Of a stretch of DNA of 64,000 nucleotides, positions 8,701 to 17,230 are shown piece after piece. Source of the stretch: Bacteroidota bacterium (lineage in GTDB: Bacteria > Bacteroidota > Ignavibacteria > Palsa-1295); NCBI GenBank assembly GCA_021324735.1, contig JAJPIO010000006.1, positions 203,667 through 267,666 of the forward strand, given 5' to 3'. The notes beneath the pieces were generated by a model. The model was not told where the DNA came from and did not search any database. It saw only the letters and a program-made list of their open reading frames with translations. A program made the position numbers and the translations under genes. Each line of letters starts with the position of its first letter. Position 1 is the first letter of the stretch.

Positions 8701-10485
8701 TGTATTAGGGCGAGAAGAAGCAATTTCTGAAATTGTAGATAACCTATTGGCGGCAGATTGAGACATAACCCATGAAGGTTGGCGCGTCGCAGTATCCGTG
8801 ATTGTGTAGGGTACCGACTGAACGGCTACTAAATAGGTTGTCTTCGTAGGATCAAACGAAAATACGTGCGACCATGAGTTACTACTATAGTTAGAAATAG
8901 AAGCGCTTAGAAGCCAGGGACCATTGCCTGTTTTTGAATAAACTCTAATAGAATCGCCGCTGCCAGTCCCTGTTAGCGTAACTGTGCCGGATGAAAATGC
9001 CGTCGTATCGGTAGAAAGTCCACGGTAGGTTGATGCAGCCGACGGTGTAACTGATGGGGAAACCGTCTGAGGACCGTCCACCCTTACTCTGCCTTGGCCA
9101 CCATTGCCAGCCAGAGAATGTGTATGTATTGATGTTCCACCTGCTACAGTGATCGATGGGAATGAACTTGCAAGTTTTGATTCGAGAATAACACCACCGC
9201 CACTTCCGCAGCCTCCAACAGAACCATGACCAACGCAACCGGAGCCGCCAGTTACTCCGCTTGCACCATTTGAAGAAATGGTCGTTCCAGAAAGCGAAAG
9301 CTTTGAACCGTACAATAGCAATGCCCCACCTCCTCCACCACCCGCCGCTCCGGGTGAAGAGCCGTCGCAAGTACAAAACTCATTACTACCTCCGCCGCCA
9401 CTCCCACCCATCAACGGAATAAGCATTGGATTACCGTTTACGATACCACCTCGCTCCGGCGTATTACCTCGCTCCCCTCGACCGTCCTCCCCAGCCGTCG
9501 CAAAACCACCTCCATTACCGTCACCTTCATGCTTATTATGATCTAATATTCCACCACTGCTGGAAATGAATGGATTACCCGAGCCGCCAAAATATTCACA
9601 TTGCGGTACATCGCTCGGCTCCGTAGGGATTCCATTGAGACCTATTCCACCAGCATTGACATTGCCAACTCCTCCCGTTCCCAGGCCGCCTGTTGCAGGA
9701 CACTTACCAGGCTCCGATTCTCCGGGACTGCCTCCGGTATAACCCGAACCGCCACTATCGGTGGTTGGTCCATCGCCCATACTTCCACCTCCACCACCAG
9801 GTCCAGCAGTTCTGCCGGAAGCATTGACAGAGATGAAAGCGCCAGAGACCAAATGAATTGGACCCTTCGACAAAATATTCGCCGGTAAAAAACCTTGATT
9901 GCCAATTTGAGCTGGATCACAATCGGCTGTCGATATTGTGTAAGTACTGCCTGATAAAATTAAAGAGTCAAAAAGGAGTGCACCTCGCTTTGAGCGAACT
10001 CCCCAAATACCGCCTGCGCCTAACACTCCGCTTAGGGATGTAACAATAGCTGGCGTGGGTCTGACGATAAAGAACGTATCGCTATTCGACGATTGACCAT
10101 TAACGATTACTTTGATCGGCACCCTAAAACCTGAATCGAGTGCACGCCAATCAGACGAATTAGGAATATGACAACTGCTGACAAAAATCTGCGTCGATAT
10201 TAGTCGGCCGTTCCAACTGACTACCACTGGCCCGATCGTTAACTTTGAAGTGTCCAACGGATTGCTACACATCACTCGAACAAAATCACCACTGTTATTT
10301 GCATATAGGCTATCTGGACCAAAAGAGCCAAGCCCATAGTACGGAGCAACGATCTCGACGTACGTGTTCATTTGATTTGTACCAATATCAGGTATGAGGT
10401 ACGAAATGACCGGAGATTGTGCTTTTACCGAAAATATCGGAAAAATAAAAAGAACAACGATGAGACCGAGGGACTTTCTAATCAT
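5713..10485 (-). CDS. Giant secreted protein with Gly-rich domain and choice-of-anchor-D repeats
   Basis: A 1590-residue exported protein. The signal peptide (1-22) ends in VKAQ. Residues 23-220 contain an Ig-like N-terminal region. Residues about 223-470 are extremely glycine-rich with scattered cysteines (GPGGGGGSMGDGP, GAAGGGGGGALLLYG). About 580-1370 hold six to seven repeats of roughly 110 residues whose hallmark is a cysteine, then S/DTTIYLKNTGCDSL and later SIALHIKYHPSS, as in choice-of-anchor-D/ASPM-SPD-2-Hydin folds. A cohesin-like segment follows, then a divergent T9SS-type tail (LPEGLFFARIEDSDGHVARA). Probably a surface adhesin or structural filament; function not known. Encoded just upstream of the Asp-box protein on the same strand. 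Confidence 0.82.
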   Translation of the reverse strand: MIRKSLGLIVVLFIFPIFSVKAQSPVISYLIPDIGTNQMNTYVEIVAPYYGLGSFGPDSLYANNSGDFVRVMCSNPLDTSKLTIGPVVVSWNGRLISTQIFVSSCHIPNSSDWRALDSGFRVPIKVIVNGQSSNSDTFFIVRPTPAIVTSLSGVLGAGGIWGVRSKRGALLFDSLILSGSTYTISTADCDPAQIGNQGFLPANILSKGPIHLVSGAFISVNASGRTAGPGGGGGSMGDGPTTDSGGSGYTGGSPGESEPGKCPATGGLGTGGVGNVNAGGIGLNGIPTEPSDVPQCEYFGGSGNPFISSSGGILDHNKHEGDGNGGGFATAGEDGRGERGNTPERGGIVNGNPMLIPLMGGSGGGGSNEFCTCDGSSPGAAGGGGGGALLLYGSKLSLSGTTISSNGASGVTGGSGCVGHGSVGGCGSGGGVILESKLASSFPSITVAGGTSIHTHSLAGNGGQGRVRVDGPQTVSPSVTPSAASTYRGLSTDTTAFSSGTVTLTGTGSGDSIRVYSKTGNGPWLLSASISNYSSNSWSHVFSFDPTKTTYLVAVQSVPYTITDTATRQPSWVMSQSAANRLSTISEIASSRPNTIGNAFKPISACIDTSVFEYLSIGCSQFRIDSLKIQFDTGGVFFVDPKTQLPHVIDYYGSDSIRIIFHPNGRGGVFGARAHLWGTLLSAGTQYDTVLDLFAISSSSGSLYPSVHPIPFSLTPDCEDGDAYTLLNIGCQLFEVDSVKIENDTSGVFHLDPKQKYPTTISYSKADSIHIIFHPNHRIGGFGARLHIFGKLSAQGSGFDTIISLVAGSVPSVPILYPTANQLQWRSVIECSSGDTVITFTNQGCDTVSVDSLHSLGGRSLFLQSIALPRKVAPNASIQVRVHYTPDALNPDSLTASLFYSSTGFIDSIHVPINAQASPALPSLSSSASRINFGAGYSCDELDTTIYLKNTGCDSLLLTSLLIGAGSYSISPQPALPLVIPKGDSIALHIKYHPSSIVDTQSIFYTSKNGGKTANGKIFLFGTVRTTFLAYSPDSLNMGAVALCSFSDSIVSLHNPGCDTIQITSANIIPAGDVKFSGVTLPITLPPHSDTIIAVHFSSNVQEDITTILILDSYIKGIQQPRIEIPVHASASAPTQSLGLSDTSVRLPSLSFCKSDTLIVRLYNRGCDTLDVAIGDLIGDPDFRALSGSESVRLGPGDSSSVSIVVAPQNKGNRNSAIPIKYWNSQNGNKADTSVSLQAFVTGGSRILSSDIQSVDFGKLTLCSSADTTIILRNEGCDTLSIDSASFDEHFFKMIPSGNFPITIAPDSLYTCHTLALVDTTGHVSKNQANLTFYSNSNPPLSPIPLSFSIDYPAAIGFELVPMTESAKPDTPIYYDVRTIRNLGVYGVNDVSFILRTNQDLLSYTHAESPDLVNEYMTATNGVASYHFAVTGNPIHQEADGRIARLWFIPYVADSTHSSIELDSLRLDPSDPDFERCTAQAFASTDTNFDIINTCGQSSLRKVLESLPITISTYMEGSHLILRVEAEKNFVGHLQVFNVLGTVLSNESLHVTAGVCNYAISANLPEGLFFARIEDSDGHVARAKFINTHP

Positions 10486-10579
10486 AAGCTCAATACGATT
10501 TAGAGTTATGAGACCATAACTCCAAACTTTTACTCGCAGTAAATCGTGCTGGACACGGCAAGCATAATTTATTGTCCTC

Positions 10580-11899
10580 TTATTCAGCGCCTTTTAGTCG
10601 GCTTTTCACATATGAGCTGGCATCAGCAATACCTCGTGACCACAGCTTTCCCGGCTTAATAGAAATTTCACGCCGTAAATAAAGTGAAAGCTGAACCGTC
10701 TGTACGATCGATCCAACCACGAACGCAATTGCTGGCCCTTTCAACGAATGTGTTACCGCAAGTAAAACCGTAGCAAGCGTAGCATTTACTAACAACGTCA
10801 CTAAAAACATTCGAAAGGCTTCCTTGATCTTCCCCATACCTGTCATCGTCACGTTGAAGACCATTTGAATCGGGAAAAAGAGAGCGGCAAGGAGCAGTAC
10901 TCTAAAAATAGGAATACTTGCGTCATACTTCGCCCCATAAAGGACATGATAAATAAATGGAGAACCGACTGCAAGCAATATTCCTGCTGGGATTAAAAGC
11001 AGGTAAAGAAATCCGACACTTTTCTCTACAATTGTTCTCAGCGTACTAAGATCACCTCGCGAATAGTACTTGCTAGACGCTGGAAAAACAAAGAGGGTCA
11101 TCGTCTCACGTACAACATCGAATCCACGGAATAGTAGTTTTGCACTATTATAAACAGCAGCACCGATCGCTCCTGTAAAAGCTGATACAATCAGCATATC
11201 AAAGTTTTGTTGAGCTGTTGAAACAACCCCCATTGCCGCCTGGTATCGAACAAACTCAGATATTCGGGACATCATTGCTCGTGAATAGCGGATACGATAT
11301 TGAATGAAGGGTCTGACAAGAATCATCGCAACTATCGAAGAAAGAAGTCCGGTCACCATCGTTACTTCTATCACTTCTTGAGCGGTCCGAATTTTACCAG
11401 ACGACAAGAGAACGATCAGCGCTATACTTGCAACTCCAAAATTTGCGAAGTCCACGAAGAAGATTTCCTTCATTCGAAACCGTGTTTGTAGGACCTTACC
11501 AAAAACGACTCGAGGCATTGTAAAAAGTGCGAATAGCGCCAAGTACGGTATAAGACCTTCCAACTCAGGAAGATTAAGAATGACGCTAACAACTCTCGGA
11601 AAGATCAATAGCAATATAAGAGCGCTGCCTAGAAACGCGATGAAAAGAATTGTCGTAACGGTAACGAGCTCTTCCAAAGTAACCTCTGGTTCGACCCCGA
11701 ATTTTACGATCGCCTGTAAGGCAAAACCATCTGAGAACGTAAAGAGAATTGTGAACAGTGTTTGAAAAACGCTTAAAGTACCGAATTCTGCCTGTGGCAG
11801 CGTACGCGCAGCTATTAATATTGCAATAGCATATAGTGAGGGTAATCCCCGAGAGGCAAATGCCCAGAGCCCTTTACCAAGATGTGAGCTGAACTTCAA
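10580..11899 (-). CDS. Polysaccharide flippase (Wzx/MOP superfamily)
   Basis: A 439-residue polytopic inner-membrane protein with about 12 to 14 hydrophobic helices. The opening (LWAFASRGLPSLYAIAILIAARTLPQAEFGTLSV) and FPASSKYYSRGD before a conserved mid-protein helix pair are typical of oligosaccharide flippases (PST/Wzx), which move lipid-linked glycans across the inner membrane. A basic C-terminus follows. It lies downstream of no clear glycosyltransferase set; its minus-strand neighbour is the giant secreted protein, while the divergent gene at 12019 encodes a kelch protein. Substrate cannot be inferred. MurJ is less likely given the length and lack of MurJ-type context. Confidence 0.82.
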   Translation of the reverse strand: MKFSSHLGKGLWAFASRGLPSLYAIAILIAARTLPQAEFGTLSVFQTLFTILFTFSDGFALQAIVKFGVEPEVTLEELVTVTTILFIAFLGSALILLLIFPRVVSVILNLPELEGLIPYLALFALFTMPRVVFGKVLQTRFRMKEIFFVDFANFGVASIALIVLLSSGKIRTAQEVIEVTMVTGLLSSIVAMILVRPFIQYRIRYSRAMMSRISEFVRYQAAMGVVSTAQQNFDMLIVSAFTGAIGAAVYNSAKLLFRGFDVVRETMTLFVFPASSKYYSRGDLSTLRTIVEKSVGFLYLLLIPAGILLAVGSPFIYHVLYGAKYDASIPIFRVLLLAALFFPIQMVFNVTMTGMGKIKEAFRMFLVTLLVNATLATVLLAVTHSLKGPAIAFVVGSIVQTVQLSLYLRREISIKPGKLWSRGIADASSYVKSRLKGAE

Positions 11900-12018
11900 G
11901 GCCGCAACAGATCAAAAAAAAACAATCGGCGAAAATTTCTTATTGGTCTGTAACAAACGTCATTCACATGTGTTCTTGCCTTGGAAGCGTGTTGTCCACA
12001 AAATTGGAGGCTTACATT

Positions 12019-13491
12019 ATGAGAAATGCTACAAAAATTCTCATTTGTGTCTTGTTTCTCGGCGCTTCAGCCGAAGCTTATTGCCAAACATGGCAATTTA
12101 CTGGTTCTCTCAGTTCAAAAAAGAGAACGGGTGTACTCACTACTTTGCCTAATCAAACCGCAATTTACGTAGGTGGTGCTGACCCATCTGGAAGCCCATT
12201 GACGACTTGCGAGCTGTACAATCCGGCAACTGGGTCGTGGTCATTAGCAGCATCAATGGCTATACCCCGAGAGAGGCATACATGTACCCTATTACCTGAT
12301 GGTCGATTAGTAGTTATCGCTGGTAATACTTCTCCAATCTACGATGTGAGCAGCCCAACGGCCTCAATAGAGATCTATGATTATGTAACGAATACCTGGT
12401 CGAGTGGAGAAGCATTGTCTGTAGCTCGGCAAAATCATACCGCTACACTCCTTCTGGATGGTACGATCCTCGTGGTCGGCGGCTACACAGGGAGTGGCAC
12501 GACCGCTTCTGCAGAAATTTATGATCCTTCAACGGGCACCTGCAAAACGGTTGCTCCAATGATCCTTAGTCGCCACGATCACTCTGCGACCCTGCTGAAT
12601 GATGGTCGCGTCTTAGTCATTGGCGGACGTTCGGGCGGATCGGGCAGCGATTACTTTACAGAATCGGAAATATATGATCCTTCGACTAACACGTGGACGG
12701 TCGTGGGAAACATGGCACAGGCGCGAATTAAAGGCTCGCTCATAACCTTCAGTGACGGAACTGTACTGGCGTCTGGTGGAAGAAATACTCCCAATACCAG
12801 CGCTCCTGGCTCCGAAGTGTTCCTCTCGCCTTTCACATCTTGGACATCCACTTCAGCGATGTTTCAACCCGTCACTTGGCAGACCAGTACATTATTACCG
12901 AACGATCGCTTTCTTGTTACGGGTGGGATCATCGATGCTAACTGGACCAGTTCTTTTTCCGCTGTAACTACACCGACCTGTGAATGGTACGATAAGCCTA
13001 ATCTCCGTTGGTTCTACGCTCCCTCAATGAATCAAGAACGGAGCTATCATGCAGCATGCTATATGCATCAAACTGTCAGTGAGACGCTCCCGACAGACTT
13101 CGTTTTGGTTGCAAGCGGCCTTATTGCGGACAATCAGTTTACTGAAACAGCCGAAATACTAAACGTGACAGACGACGCCATCTTGCAGTATAAGGCAATG
13201 CCACAAAATATGGCGGGAGTAAATGATCCCAAGACTTCCGGAACTGCTACCATTCTATATCTATCTCCAGACAGACCAGAGCTTGAATTATCTTTAACAG
13301 CGGCACAAGAAGTAACGATAGATATCTTCTCGACAGTTGGGACGCCCATTGCTAATATCGATGCAGGAACAGTCGATGCCGGACTTTCTTACATTCCACT
13401 CCAATCAAATATTCGTACACCTGGCACCTATTTCGCCCGCATGAATATAGCTGGGCAAAATAGGGTTCTCAAATTTACCGTTCTTAATTAG
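12019..13491 (+). CDS. Secreted kelch-repeat protein
   Basis: A 490-residue exported protein. The ATG at 12019 is chosen because TTGGAGG at 12004-12010 is one of the few clear Shine-Dalgarno sites in the window and because MRNATKILICVLFLGASAEAYCQ is a good signal peptide; the frame extends 17 codons further upstream without support. Kelch-type blades repeat through residues about 30-390 (DGTILVVGG, SAEIYDPSTGT, DGRVLVIGG, SEIYDPSTNTW), predicting a beta-propeller as in galactose-oxidase-like domains; no catalytic residues could be assigned. The tail (VTIDIFSTVGTPI, PGTYFARM, LKFTVLN) resembles a T9SS sorting domain, though its YPNP motif is missing. A bidirectional terminator follows. Confidence 0.8.
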   Translation: MRNATKILICVLFLGASAEAYCQTWQFTGSLSSKKRTGVLTTLPNQTAIYVGGADPSGSPLTTCELYNPATGSWSLAASMAIPRERHTCTLLPDGRLVVIAGNTSPIYDVSSPTASIEIYDYVTNTWSSGEALSVARQNHTATLLLDGTILVVGGYTGSGTTASAEIYDPSTGTCKTVAPMILSRHDHSATLLNDGRVLVIGGRSGGSGSDYFTESEIYDPSTNTWTVVGNMAQARIKGSLITFSDGTVLASGGRNTPNTSAPGSEVFLSPFTSWTSTSAMFQPVTWQTSTLLPNDRFLVTGGIIDANWTSSFSAVTTPTCEWYDKPNLRWFYAPSMNQERSYHAACYMHQTVSETLPTDFVLVASGLIADNQFTETAEILNVTDDAILQYKAMPQNMAGVNDPKTSGTATILYLSPDRPELELSLTAAQEVTIDIFSTVGTPIANIDAGTVDAGLSYIPLQSNIRTPGTYFARMNIAGQNRVLKFTVLN

Positions 13492-13510
13492 GCCAAACCC
13501 GTATAGGAAA

Positions 13511-13535
13511 GAGCCCGCGAAAACGCGGGCTCTTT
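13511..13535. terminator. Bidirectional rho-independent terminator
   Basis: A 9-bp GC-rich stem, GAGCCCGCG (13511-13519) with its complement at 13524-13532, closes an AAAA loop. It is followed by TTT on the plus strand and flanked by AAA on the other side. It sits between the converging kelch gene and dioxygenase gene and can serve both. Confidence 0.85.
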
Positions 13536-13539
13536 ATTC

Positions 13540-14406
13540 CTAGTGACCGCGTCTCTTTTTTGTGGCGGCGTAACGAGCAAGCTCTGGATATACTTTGGAA
13601 GGATCCCCGTACGCGTTACCGGCTAAATCTCGACCACGCGCAAGATAATTAATGTGAAGGTGCCCCAACTCTGATTTTCCACCCAGAGCCTTTACAGACG
13701 TCGGCATATAACGCATAGTATACCCAGTACGACGTCTTTGACTGAAATTTGGTGGACTTCCATGTATAAGACCGCTGTGATGAAGGCTGGCTTCATTCGC
13801 CATCAATTCACAGGGCACTGCCTTCGACTCATCGAAACGACCCCGTTTAATCTCAATTGGGAAAAGATTCTTTTCTTTATCGACCTCTTCGTATTCGGAG
13901 ACTCCGTTTCGATGCGTTCCTGGAATTACATACATGCATCCGTTTTCCACTGTTGAATCATCAATTGCAAGCCATACTGTCACGACCTCAATGGGAGATA
14001 TCATTTGCTTCCAATAGGTAGCATCCTCATGCCAAGGCACTCGCTTCCCATTTCCGCTGGGTTTCGAAATAAAATGACTTGAAAACAGAGCTATATTGGG
14101 CCCAATAATCGGCTCAACTAAATCAAGAATTTCATCCGCGAATAACCACTCAAACAATTTCGGATCAGTAAAATGGGGCACATCCATCTCTTCGGGACGA
14201 ATATGGTCTGGCAACTCCGCAAGCTTTTCCTCAAAATGTTCTTTTAATGCTTGAAATTTGCCAGCGGGAAGAACCGGGTTCTTATAAATCAAATATCCCC
14301 CTTGACGGAAATTCCTGACCTCCTCTTCACTCAATCGCGGCTTTTGAAATACATCATTCATAGCTTTATTTTGAATCTCCAAAGCGTTGTAAAAGCTCCC
14401 ATACAT
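13540..14406 (-). CDS. Phytanoyl-CoA dioxygenase (PhyH) family protein
   Basis: A 288-residue Fe(II)/2-oxoglutarate-dependent oxygenase of the PhyH family. The metal facial triad is visible: H126 and D128 in VPWHEDATYW and the distal histidine H215 in LIHGSPPN, followed by the 2-oxoglutarate-binding arginine near R226 (RRRTGYTMRYMP). GCMYVIPGTHRNG matches the conserved PhyH loop. Length is normal. The start at ATG 14406 is not certain; ATG 14361 (MNDVFQKPRLSEEE) is an alternative. It is divergent from the methyltransferase at 14468, with only about 60 bases between them. Likely hydroxylates a small metabolite or lipid; the substrate cannot be told. Confidence 0.88.
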   Translation of the reverse strand: MYGSFYNALEIQNKAMNDVFQKPRLSEEEVRNFRQGGYLIYKNPVLPAGKFQALKEHFEEKLAELPDHIRPEEMDVPHFTDPKLFEWLFADEILDLVEPIIGPNIALFSSHFISKPSGNGKRVPWHEDATYWKQMISPIEVVTVWLAIDDSTVENGCMYVIPGTHRNGVSEYEEVDKEKNLFPIEIKRGRFDESKAVPCELMANEASLHHSGLIHGSPPNFSQRRRTGYTMRYMPTSVKALGGKSELGHLHINYLARGRDLAGNAYGDPSKVYPELARYAATKKRRGH

Positions 14407-14467
14407 GGCACTCTATACCCCAGCAGTTAGTTTGCTTTCGGTCAATTATTAACCCTAAAATAACGAA

Positions 14468-15205
14468 ATGGGAGTCGACTACGAAACGATTAAAATGTAT
14501 AAGGTCAACAAGAACCTCTTCTTCGAAGGATGGGACGGGACCTTTTGGGAAATGGCTTTTAAAAAACTGCTAATGAGCATGACCTCGCTCACTGGTAAAG
14601 ATGTAAAGCCACTTTTTACAGATCGCGTTGTCGAATACCCTCTTCTGTTTCAGCATCTGAATCCAAACGCTAAGACCATCCTGGATTTTGGTTGCGTCGA
14701 GGATCTGCTCCCCATTCACTTTGCAAGTCTTGGGTATAAGGTCGATGGATTGGACTTTCGTAAGTACAGTTTTTCCCACCCCAATTTTAAATTCACCCAA
14801 GGAGATATCCTTACTTGGAATCCGCCTGAGAACCACTATGATATGGTTTGCTCGATATCAACCGTGGAACATGTTGGCTTGACCGGTTATGGCGATCCGG
14901 AAAAATCCGACGGTGATAAAGTTGCCATTCAAAAATTGTGGACAGCGCTCAAGCCCGGCGGCGATCTCATTCTGACGATGCCTGCGGGTAAAGCCACGAC
15001 TCGCCGCAATATGAGAATCTATGACCTTGATCGCATCAAGGAGGTCGTTCCAAATCCACGTATTGTTCGCTTCTTTGCCAAGCCTACGCGCTACGGTAAC
15101 TGGTCGGAAGTTAGTGCCGAAGAGATTAAAAACCTTGTCTACGAGGATTACGAAGCACCGCTTAGTCCGGGTCAGGGTGTAGCCTTTATCGTTTCTACCA
15201 AATAA
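14468..15205 (+). CDS. Class I SAM-dependent methyltransferase
   Basis: A 245-residue Rossmann-type methyltransferase. Motif I is ILDFGCVEDLLP at residues 71-82, an altered form of the usual GxGxG glycine loop (GCVED), and is followed by the acidic residue in VDGLDFR near D96. Motif post-II reads YDMVCSISTVEHVG and motif III reads ALKPGGDLILTMPAG. The C-terminal half shows no added catalytic domain. The gene ends three bases before the aldo/keto reductase gene, so the two are probably translated from one mRNA. The acceptor is unknown; polysaccharide or natural-product tailoring is possible given the dioxygenase nearby, but this is only inference. Confidence 0.85.
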   Translation: MGVDYETIKMYKVNKNLFFEGWDGTFWEMAFKKLLMSMTSLTGKDVKPLFTDRVVEYPLLFQHLNPNAKTILDFGCVEDLLPIHFASLGYKVDGLDFRKYSFSHPNFKFTQGDILTWNPPENHYDMVCSISTVEHVGLTGYGDPEKSDGDKVAIQKLWTALKPGGDLILTMPAGKATTRRNMRIYDLDRIKEVVPNPRIVRFFAKPTRYGNWSEVSAEEIKNLVYEDYEAPLSPGQGVAFIVSTK

Positions 15206-15208
15206 TTC

Positions 15209-16831
15209 GTGCTCATCACTCCTACCGGCGAGCTCCAGGAGCGCGCCGCTATCGTTACTGGCCGTGCCACGGCGGACGCAACCCGTGCCGTCGCTACTAA
15301 ACATGCCGATTGGTCGGCGGCTTACCATATCCTGGGCCGCACTGGACTCACCTGTAGCTCCGCGGGCTTTGGCTCCTATCGTGTCGATCGGCGCGTTCAG
15401 CAGCATCGGACGGCCCTTGCCAAAGCGCTTCAAATGGGTATCAATATCATCGATACCTCCTCCAATTATGCTACCGGCAATTCGGAACGGCTCATTGGCG
15501 AAGTGCTGGGCGGGCTCATTACTCAAGGCGCTATCCGCCGCGAAGAAGTGATCATCGTCTCGAAGGGTGGTTACATTCAAGGGGCGCTCTATGAAGAAAT
15601 GCAGCGCCGAGCTAATACACCTCATGCCGATTACTCCGCTGGCTCCGAGCTGTCCGAGATCGTACGCTACAATCAGGGGCTCTGGCACTCTATCCATCCG
15701 GACTTCCTTCGCGATCAGATCGATGAGTCGCTCGAGCGGCTGCAACTCGAAACTATCGACGTCTACCTGCTGCACAATCCCGAATACTTCGTACAGTGGG
15801 CTATTGGCGAAGGCCGCGCGGAGGACGAAGTTCGCGACGAGTATAATCGCCGCATCAAGCAAGCCTTCACCTACCTGGAATCCGAGGTTAAGCGAGGCCG
15901 AATCCAGTACTACGGGATCAGCTCCAACACCTTCCCGAAACCTGAAGAGTCGATCGACCGCACGTCGCTCGAACTCTCCTGGAATGCCGCCGAAGAAGTT
16001 GCCAAAGAGCTGAGCCTTACCGAGCACCACTTCGCAGTGGTCCAGTTTCCCCTCAACATCTTCGAGCCTGGAGCCGTAACCGAGCGGAACCAACATCGCT
16101 CGATGCAAACCGTACTCGAGTACGCTGCCGAAAAAGGGATCGGCGTCCTCATCAATCGGCCGCTCAACGCCATCGTCGGAAATCCCGAAGGCAAAGGCTC
16201 GCGGCTCATTCGGCTCGCCGATTATCCCAACCGCGAAATTCCACCGGACGAAGACATTGAGGACCTTGTCCATGATGTCAAGCTTCAGGAAGAAGAGCTT
16301 GTCCGCCAATCGCTTCCCTTCCTCGGCGAAGATCCGCAGTCGAAGGAAGCGGTCGAGAAATTCCTGACGCTCGGTCAAAACCTCGATGGCGATAACTGGA
16401 AGGAATTCGCTAGCGTCGAAGAGTGGCAGGAAATTTCCCGCAACATTCTCGCTCCGCGCATCCAGTATGCGTTCAATATCCTGCGACCCATCGCGGCCCA
16501 GAACCCACTGGTGATGGCCTCCTTGCAGAACTACGCCGAAGCGGTGGACGGCGTCCTCGAACACATTTCGAACTACTACTCGAACCGCGGCCACGACCGC
16601 TCCCAGAAGATCCACCGAGCATTGAATGCACTGATGGGTCCGGACTACGAGGGCCTCTCCCTCTCCCAAAAGGCGGTGCTCCTCATTCGAAGCTTGCCGC
16701 AGGTCTCCTCGGTACTGGTGGGAATGCGCTCCGAAGAGTACGTCGAGGATGTGGTATACGGGCTCCAGGCAAAGGCGCTTCCCAATGCTGCCGAACTCTG
16801 GCAGCGCCTTGCCACTGCCGGCGCTGAGTGA
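15209..16831 (+). CDS. Aldo/keto reductase, enlarged (540 residues)
   Basis: NAD(P)H-dependent oxidoreductase of the aldo/keto reductase superfamily. The catalytic tetrad can be placed: D82 and Y87 in INIIDTSSNYATGNSERLIG, K119 in VIIVSKGGY and H189 in DVYLLHNPEYF. GRIQYYGISSNTF and a C-terminal SSVLVGMRSEEYVEDVVYG fit the family. At 540 residues it is about 200 longer than usual, because a largely charged insert of roughly 150-200 residues (about 350-480) precedes the last barrel segment. Translation appears to begin at GTG 15209, three bases after the methyltransferase stop; later starts cannot be excluded. It is GC-richer than its upstream neighbours. Confidence 0.88.
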   Translation: MLITPTGELQERAAIVTGRATADATRAVATKHADWSAAYHILGRTGLTCSSAGFGSYRVDRRVQQHRTALAKALQMGINIIDTSSNYATGNSERLIGEVLGGLITQGAIRREEVIIVSKGGYIQGALYEEMQRRANTPHADYSAGSELSEIVRYNQGLWHSIHPDFLRDQIDESLERLQLETIDVYLLHNPEYFVQWAIGEGRAEDEVRDEYNRRIKQAFTYLESEVKRGRIQYYGISSNTFPKPEESIDRTSLELSWNAAEEVAKELSLTEHHFAVVQFPLNIFEPGAVTERNQHRSMQTVLEYAAEKGIGVLINRPLNAIVGNPEGKGSRLIRLADYPNREIPPDEDIEDLVHDVKLQEEELVRQSLPFLGEDPQSKEAVEKFLTLGQNLDGDNWKEFASVEEWQEISRNILAPRIQYAFNILRPIAAQNPLVMASLQNYAEAVDGVLEHISNYYSNRGHDRSQKIHRALNALMGPDYEGLSLSQKAVLLIRSLPQVSSVLVGMRSEEYVEDVVYGLQAKALPNAAELWQRLATAGAE

Positions 16832-16861
16832 TTTATATGTTTTAACCCGCTCCAAAAACAC

Positions 16862-16890
16862 AGAAGCCCGGCTTACTAAGCCGGGCTTCT
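16862..16890. terminator. Bidirectional rho-independent terminator
   Basis: A 14-bp stem, AGAAGCCCGGCTTA (16862-16875) with its complement at 16877-16890, in a very tight hairpin. Both flanks have short T or A runs. It lies between the converging aldo/keto reductase gene and rpmA. Confidence 0.85.
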
Positions 16891-16913
16891 TAATTTCCTT
16901 GAGTACTATTCGG

Positions 16914-17180
16914 TTAGGCATTGGCCGTCTGCGGATAGACGCTCACGCGCTGGCGATTCAAGCGGAAGCGCTCGAACTTCACGACGCCATCGGCGACCGC
17001 GAACAGCGTATCGTCCTTCGCGCGCATGACGTTCTCGCCCGGATGGTACTTCGTACCGCGCTGGCGAATAATAATATTACCGGACTTGACGAACTCGCCA
17101 CCGTACTTCTTTACACCTAATCGTTGTGCATGGGAATCGCGACCATTGCGCGTCGATCCCATTCCTTTTTTATGAGCCAT
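16914..17180 (-). CDS. rpmA: 50S ribosomal protein L27
   Basis: An 88-residue large-subunit protein near the peptidyl-transferase centre. [42 protein letters not shown] and [16 protein letters not shown] are the standard L27 blocks. The mature-type N-terminus begins directly AHKKG, so no cleavable Firmicutes-type leader is present. It follows rplU on the same strand in the usual rplU-rpmA order, but the spacer of 121 bases is unusually long and is filled with two kinds of short repeat (17186-17213 and 17231-17290). Confidence 0.97.
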   Translation of the reverse strand: MAHKKGMGSTRNGRDSHAQRLGVKKYGGEFVKSGNIIIRQRGTKYHPGENVMRAKDDTLFAVADGVVKFERFRLNRQRVSVYPQTANA

Positions 17181-17185
17181 TGTAA

Positions 17186-17213
17186 GTCCTGAGTGCTAAG
17201 TCCTAAATGCTAA
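17186..17213. repeat. Period-7 heptamer tract
   Basis: Four imperfect heptamers in register: GTCCTGA, GTGCTAA, GTCCTAA, ATGCTAA. The same unit type recurs at 28133-28160, 28264-28290 and 28569-28588, always in spacers between translation genes. Confidence 0.8.
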
Positions 17214-17230
17214 GTTCTCTCGTTATCCTG

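Noticed and set aside
9278-9541. An 87-codon plus-strand frame opposite the glycine-rich domain
   Set aside because: The Pro-rich text is the complement of glycine codons of the giant secreted protein.
14858-16921. A 687-codon minus-strand frame opposite the aldo/keto reductase
   Set aside because: It has no family motifs and mirrors the codon bias of the GC-rich gene on the other strand. The plus-strand frame carries the complete catalytic tetrad.
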